Shown: in pieces, positions 62,699 through 64,000 of the stretch | Layout of the letters: every line of letters starts with the position of its first letter | Position numbering within the stretch: position 1 is the stretch's first letter | Source: Meghimatium bilineatum | Lineage: Eukaryota > Mollusca > Gastropoda > Stylommatophora > Philomycidae | NCBI GenBank assembly: GCA_034231615.1 | Contig: CM067316.1 | Span: 64,007,353-64,071,352, forward strand | DNA: 64,000 nt | Direction of reading: 5' to 3' | The notes under the pieces: generated by a model | What the model saw: the letters and a program-made list of their open reading frames with translations, nothing else | What the model was told of the DNA's origin: nothing | Database searches by the model: none | Program-made: the position numbers and the translations under genes

Positions 62699-63385
62699 CT
62701 AATAAACCCTATTTGAGCAGCAAATGTCCTTGGGCAGTTCTGGCATGGAATGATCACTGTAGCCGGTTTTTGGTCTATTCCATGACTTTCTAGCTATTCT
62801 CCGTTGTTGAGTTGCTGCATTTCTCATTTCACAAGATGATGTGCCCTTTTTGACTAGCAATGTAGATCTATTTTCTGCAGATCTATTTATAATGTTCAAT
62901 GGCCATGTATTTTCCATCATACATGGGGTCCATTTGACAGAAGACAAAAGTAAGGAATTGAGACAAGATATGCAGTGACAATGACTTTTTGACAGGATAT
63001 CAGCTCATCCACTATGCATCTTAGCGTCTTTTGACCATCATGGCATCTTGTACCCTTCTCCAGCTCACCATAGCGAATTATCTGTGGCTTGCGATGATCT
63101 GACATACATACCAGATGACCTGTCCGAGTCTGCCTGCATCAGAATAGTGTCAATGCTAGGGGTACCAGATCTTTCAAGGACAGTGCTATCTGAAATCTTG
63201 TTGTGCCATCTGATGTTCATAACTTTCTGAGACAAGAAGATACCGTTAAGTTCCGAATATAAACCCATCCGATTGTAGGCCGAGAACCTAATTATCCCTT
63301 CCCAAAAGTGGAGAAAGTCTAAGATCCGACTATAGACTGACATCCCCAACTTAACAATGCCGGCAATAATGAACTTCATCATCAT
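62699..63385 (-). pseudogene. RTE-like LINE C-terminal fragment
   Basis: Minus reading VMNIRWHNKISDSTVLERSG, then TPSIDTILMQADSDRSSGMY and the terminal SMPELPKDICCSNRVY region. Typical ending of molluscan and flatworm RTE-like ORFs, with several stops. Confidence 0.65.
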
Positions 63386-64000
63386 AAGAAAGAACCGACA
63401 TGCTAAATGGAAATTAACACAAACTTTTGCAACTCTAAGAAAATGGCATTCCTTTCATTTGCTTCACTCACGTAACTTGAATTAATCAAGGAAAGAAACC
63501 CCGGTGGCTACTGTATTCTGGATCAATATATCCGAAAATAATGAATACCCGGTAGGCTGACTTCCCTATCCTAATCAAGTGATCATGAAGAATACATTTT
63601 GATTTAGATTGATCATTATTGTTCGATAATTTCATGCATATTTTAATTGCATATTTGTATTTTATCAGGTGTCATTAGTTTTTCTTATTTGCACTTTGCA
63701 ACTGTTCAATGTTTTACTCTTACCATTGGACATTACTTGTAGTGCATACATCACATATCAGGAGACCTGATGGTTGGCAGCTTGATTTGTTGCTCTTCCT
63801 TCCAATATCCTGAGACATTTGAACATTTATAACCACATTCTTGTACAAACGTTTTAGTAGTTGTGAAACTATAAATGTTGTACATACCAGTGATATTTTA
63901 ATGAGTTTTTAATTTTTATGTGCCGGTTTTCTTGTGTTTACCTCTTTTATGTCAACCGTAAAATGTGCCATATTAATTTAATAATGGTGTGTCAAGGAAA
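63386..64000. other. NUP153 intron 16, no recognised feature
   Basis: AT-rich intron to the window edge; no exon with matching phase seen. Confidence 0.4.

Overview
This is a nuclear window from a repeat-rich animal genome: genes with spliced introns, GT-AG junctions, standard stop codons, and many non-LTR retrotransposon relics, SINE-like repeats and minisatellites. A lophotrochozoan, probably a mollusc and perhaps a gastropod, is the best guess. That rests on the style of the LINEs and on the short repeat called SINE-B here, whose core resembles a SINE common in mollusc sequences. The species is inferred, not shown.

Two host genes are supported, both on the + strand and both found by joining exons. 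(1) A two-exon ZAR1-like gene: 6806-6910 and 12654-12845, separated by a 5.7 kb intron. It encodes 98 residues and is almost entirely the cysteine-rich 3CxxC zinc domain of the zygote-arrest family. (2) NUP153, the nuclear-basket nucleoporin: 16 coding exons from the ATG at 26022 to 62343, with all phases compatible and about 734 codons. The last exon in the window carries a RanBP2-type zinc finger, and the gene runs off the right edge. Its 5' leader has a CCAAT box, a YY1-like site and two short upstream ORFs, the second ending two bases before the start codon.

Layout: 1-6.8 kb holds LINE 3' fragments, SINE copies and minisatellites, including a 29-bp array of 20.5 copies. 6.8-12.85 kb is the ZAR1-like gene, with a foldback repeat, a hAT-like relic and a 5'-inverted LINE in its intron. 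12.9-25.9 kb is intergenic: minisatellites, LINE pieces, an 830-bp duplication with a hairpin junction, and an unclassified element with about 240-bp inverted ends. 26.0-64 kb is NUP153, its introns filled with SINE-A and SINE-B copies, RTE-like LINE 3' ends, TTAA-flanked elements and a nearly intact LINE.

The most informative mobile element is a 4.06 kb LINE (56281-60339, minus strand) with apurinic endonuclease, reverse transcriptase and RNase H. It sits inside a SINE-A copy between perfect 10-bp target-site duplications and has one in-frame TAG between RT and RNase H. The window also holds a 5'-truncated copy about 98% identical to it, a short derivative joining its two ends, and two solo 5' ends. 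Several LINE and SINE families here end in the same GAA-rich tail, suggesting shared retrotransposition machinery. No tRNA, rRNA or CRISPR array is supported.
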